A stretch of DNA of 64,000 bases from Alicyclobacillus sp. SO9 (GTDB lineage: Bacteria > Bacillota > Bacilli > Alicyclobacillales > Alicyclobacillaceae). Shown piece by piece: positions 62,024 through 64,000 of the stretch. The DNA lies in assembly GCF_016406125.1 (NCBI RefSeq), contig NZ_CP066339.1:1-64000 (forward strand), given 5' to 3'. Numbering within the stretch: position 1 is the first letter of the stretch; each line of letters begins with the position of its first letter. Made by a program: the position numbers and the translations under genes. The notes under the pieces are model-generated. The model had not been told where the DNA came from. It did not search any database and saw only the letters and a program-made list of their open reading frames with translations.

Positions 62024-62062
62024 GTGTGGCTGTCTATTTACATAGAAGCGAGGGTGAATGCT

Positions 62063-62629
62063 GTGGCAACAGCAGACAGAAGTCGAATCTTAGACGCAGC
62101 TGACAGGCTGTTCAACACGAGGGGCTACCGGAGTGTTACGATGGCAGACTTGGCGGCAGAACTGGGGATGAGCAAGAAGACCTTGTACTTGGAGTTTTCC
62201 GGTAAAGCAGAGATTGCCGACGAGATTGTGGAGCGGATGTTCGGACGAATCCAGCACGCTATTGACGAGTCAGATTTTGAAGATGAGCCTGTTCAGAATC
62301 TGAAGGTGTTAATAGAGAGAATAAAAGACGAGGTTTCCCATATGCAACCCATTTTCTTCAGGGATATCCAAAAGGACCTTCCAGATTTATGGCATCGCAT
62401 TACTGAGTTTCGAGCAAAGCGCATTTTGGCTGTTACACAAACTTCCATTGAGAAAGCTCAGGAACTGGGTGAGATTCGGGCATTGGATGCCAGACTTACG
62501 GCATTGATTCTACTTGAGGCCGTACAATCGGTGGTTCGTCCTGAATTTCTGTCGCGCTACCAATACGGTACCCGTGAGGTATTGGATACCTTGCTAAATG
62601 TGTTCTTTCATGGCGTATTCTCTACGTAA
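62063..62629 (+). CDS. TetR-family transcription regulator
   Basis: The 188-residue protein has an N-terminal TetR helix-turn-helix (ILDAADRLFNTRGYRSVTMADLA, then GMSKKTLYLEF) and a helical ligand-binding domain. I start at GTG 62063 behind AGGGTGA. An in-frame GTG at 62024 would lie at the edge of the 15-bp repeats. It precedes an ABC-2 exporter on the same strand and probably controls it. Confidence 0.9.
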   Translation: MATADRSRILDAADRLFNTRGYRSVTMADLAAELGMSKKTLYLEFSGKAEIADEIVERMFGRIQHAIDESDFEDEPVQNLKVLIERIKDEVSHMQPIFFRDIQKDLPDLWHRITEFRAKRILAVTQTSIEKAQELGEIRALDARLTALILLEAVQSVVRPEFLSRYQYGTREVLDTLLNVFFHGVFST

Positions 62630-62668
62630 TGTCCAGAGCGGCAATCAAGCGATGTGGGAGGCGAAGGA

Positions 62669-63727
62669 ATGGAGAAACAACGGGATGCAAATGAGCGCCC
62701 TGGTTTGAAGACAGACGGGGCAAATCCAGTTGATGCGGTGGACTATCCAAGTGACTATCTAAGTGACTATCCGGTTGACTATGCAGTTGAGGTGAACAAC
62801 CTGTCCAAGACTTTTGGGTCCTTTGCGGCTGTCTCAGGTGTGAACTTCCATATTGGCATGGGTGAGATTTATGGGTTGCTTGGTCCAAACGGATCGGGCA
62901 AGACTACAACCCTTAACATGATTAGCGGCCTCAGCGATCCGAGCAAGGGTGAAGTGAAGGTGTTTGGGTTCAACCCTCGCAAGCAAGCTGTATCGGTCAG
63001 GCGCTTGTTGGGAGTGGTTCCGCAGGAAACGGCACTGTACGAAGAGCTGAGTGCGGAGCGGAATCTGGCATTTCACGCAGAGTTGTTTGGCTATCGAGGC
63101 AAGCAAAAAAGGGAACGAATTGCAGCCATGTTGGAATTGGCACAGTTGCAGGACAGGGCCAAATCCCGGGTCAAAACCTTTTCCGGCGGTATGAAGCGTC
63201 GGTTATCGATTGGCAGGGCGCTGCTGCACAATCCATCGCTTGTGTACTTGGATGAACCGACACTTGGCGTGGATGTGCAATCCAGAAACGTCATCTGGAA
63301 CTACATTCTTCAAATGAAGGCCGCCGGTAAATCTGTCCTGTTGACCACGAACTACCTTGAAGAGGCCAATGCGCTGTGTGACAGGATTGGAATTCTGGAC
63401 AAAGGCAAGCTGATTGCAGAGGATACCCCAGCAAAACTGAAGGCTCGATTCGGCAGCAGTGTTTTGGAACTGGAGGTTGCCGGCGCTGAAGTGAACGGGG
63501 TGGTCCGTAAAATACAAGAAACTGACGGGGTTCAGAGTGTAGAGACCGTTGAGAACCGAATGATTGTGTCCTTGACCAGTACAGGTGAAGGAGATGCGGG
63601 AACACTGGTGCCGCAAATTTTAGGGAAAGTGACCGACAGCGGCGGGTGGGTCAAACATATGGCACTGCGTGAACCTTCGTTGGATGAGGTGTTTTTGTCA
63701 CTCACCGGAAGGGGTGTGCGTGACTAG
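62669..63727 (+). CDS. ABC-2 type exporter ATP-binding protein
   Basis: The 352-residue ATPase has Walker A GPNGSGKTT (about 72-80), signature FSGGMKRRL, Walker B LVYLDEPTLGVD and a C-terminal extension typical of the multidrug ABC-2/NatA group. A 40-residue N-terminal extension includes the short repeat DYPSDYLSDYPVDY. The ATG at 62669 follows GGGAGG. Its stop overlaps the permease start (TAGTG). It probably exports drugs or lipids under TetR control. Confidence 0.9.
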   Translation: MEKQRDANERPGLKTDGANPVDAVDYPSDYLSDYPVDYAVEVNNLSKTFGSFAAVSGVNFHIGMGEIYGLLGPNGSGKTTTLNMISGLSDPSKGEVKVFGFNPRKQAVSVRRLLGVVPQETALYEELSAERNLAFHAELFGYRGKQKRERIAAMLELAQLQDRAKSRVKTFSGGMKRRLSIGRALLHNPSLVYLDEPTLGVDVQSRNVIWNYILQMKAAGKSVLLTTNYLEEANALCDRIGILDKGKLIAEDTPAKLKARFGSSVLELEVAGAEVNGVVRKIQETDGVQSVETVENRMIVSLTSTGEGDAGTLVPQILGKVTDSGGWVKHMALREPSLDEVFLSLTGRGVRD

Positions 63728-64000
63728 TGGGGATTCGTGCTGCCTTTTACATCATGTTGAACGATTTGCGGCTCAATTTGGTGTCTCCGTTTGCAACAAT
63801 TTTGTCTCTGATTGTACCTATCAACTTTCTCATTTTGTTTGTTTTGTTTGCCATTGGCGGAGCAAAGGTGCCTGTCAGTGTCGTTGTCTCTGGCAGCGGA
63901 CACTATGATGCGGCATTTTTGCAGGCCTTGCACAACGCGTTGACATTTCATATTCACAGAGCTTCCTCCGTTGCAGCAGGACAGCAGTTGATTCAAAACC
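63727..64000 (+). CDS. ABC-2 type permease, 5' part only
   Basis: A GTG overlapping the last base of the ATPase stop opens a frame that runs off the window end (91 codons visible). It starts GIRAAFYIMLNDLRLNLVSP and has one strong helix (TILSLIVPINFLILFVLF). A predicted extracytoplasmic segment (VSVVVSGSG) follows. This is the standard start of ABC-2 permeases. Confidence 0.85.
   Translation, partial: MGIRAAFYIMLNDLRLNLVSPFATILSLIVPINFLILFVLFAIGGAKVPVSVVVSGSGHYDAAFLQALHNALTFHIHRASSVAAGQQLIQN

Overview
The window is the origin-proximal part of a Bacillota chromosome. It starts exactly at dnaA and reads clockwise through dnaA-oriC-dnaN-rlbA-recF-remB-gyrB-gyrA, an rRNA operon, yaaC, guaB, dacA, pdxS, pdxT and serS. 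This is the Bacillus subtilis order. The moderate GC content, the 16S sequence and the acid-soil style gene content suggest Alicyclobacillaceae (Alicyclobacillus-like); that family assignment is an inference from memory of 16S signatures, not a search.

Region by region. 1-9.1 kb is replication and topology, with DnaA boxes and a DnaA-trio between dnaA and dnaN. 9.1-16.7 kb holds a universal stress protein, a repeat-filled spacer and a 16S-23S-5S operon without spacer tRNAs. 17.5-28 kb is the yaaC-guaB-dacA-pdxST-serS block plus a class V aminotransferase. 28-34 kb holds two zinc-ribbon membrane proteins (one a trypsin-like protease), tRNA-Arg(CCT), and an ECF sigma/anti-sigma operon with two membrane proteins, one of DUF4097 type. 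34-37.6 kb (minus strand) holds a GntR/ABC operon, an SGNH hydrolase and a DUF1284 protein. 38-39.6 kb holds two paralogous Cys-rich proteins, one fused to a glucosaminidase domain. 42.2-47.4 kb is an Ugp-like organophosphate ABC importer with a metallophosphoesterase. 49-56.3 kb holds small membrane proteins, a ferritin-VIT1 fusion and a second ABC importer (minus strand). 57.7-64 kb holds an AbrB-type regulator, a chemoreceptor, a frameshifted IS110 element, and a TetR/ABC-2 exporter operon cut by the window end.

Two observations stand out. First, at four places (17.2, 39.8-42.0, 48.1-49.1 and 56.7-57.5 kb) there are repeat units made of a G-rich tract followed by a ladder of 24-28 bp imperfect palindromes at fixed spacing. 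There are two related types: type A has four palindromes with centre spacings of about 51/63/50, and type B has six with spacings of about 42/40/53/42/40. Spacing is kept between distant clusters, and at least one palindrome shows paired arm changes between clusters. I know of no named family with this architecture. Second, both ABC importers are preceded by perfectly 11-bp-phased TTWACA-like repeats (four copies at 42082-42120, five at 56432-56481). This is the arrangement of PhoP boxes, and it implies that both importers belong to a phosphate-starvation regulon.

The intergenic DNA is also rich in short tandem repeats with 8, 11, 12, 13, 15 and 43 bp units. Many genes use TTG or GTG starts placed behind strong Shine-Dalgarno sites, and the ECF sigma factor appears to start at CTG.
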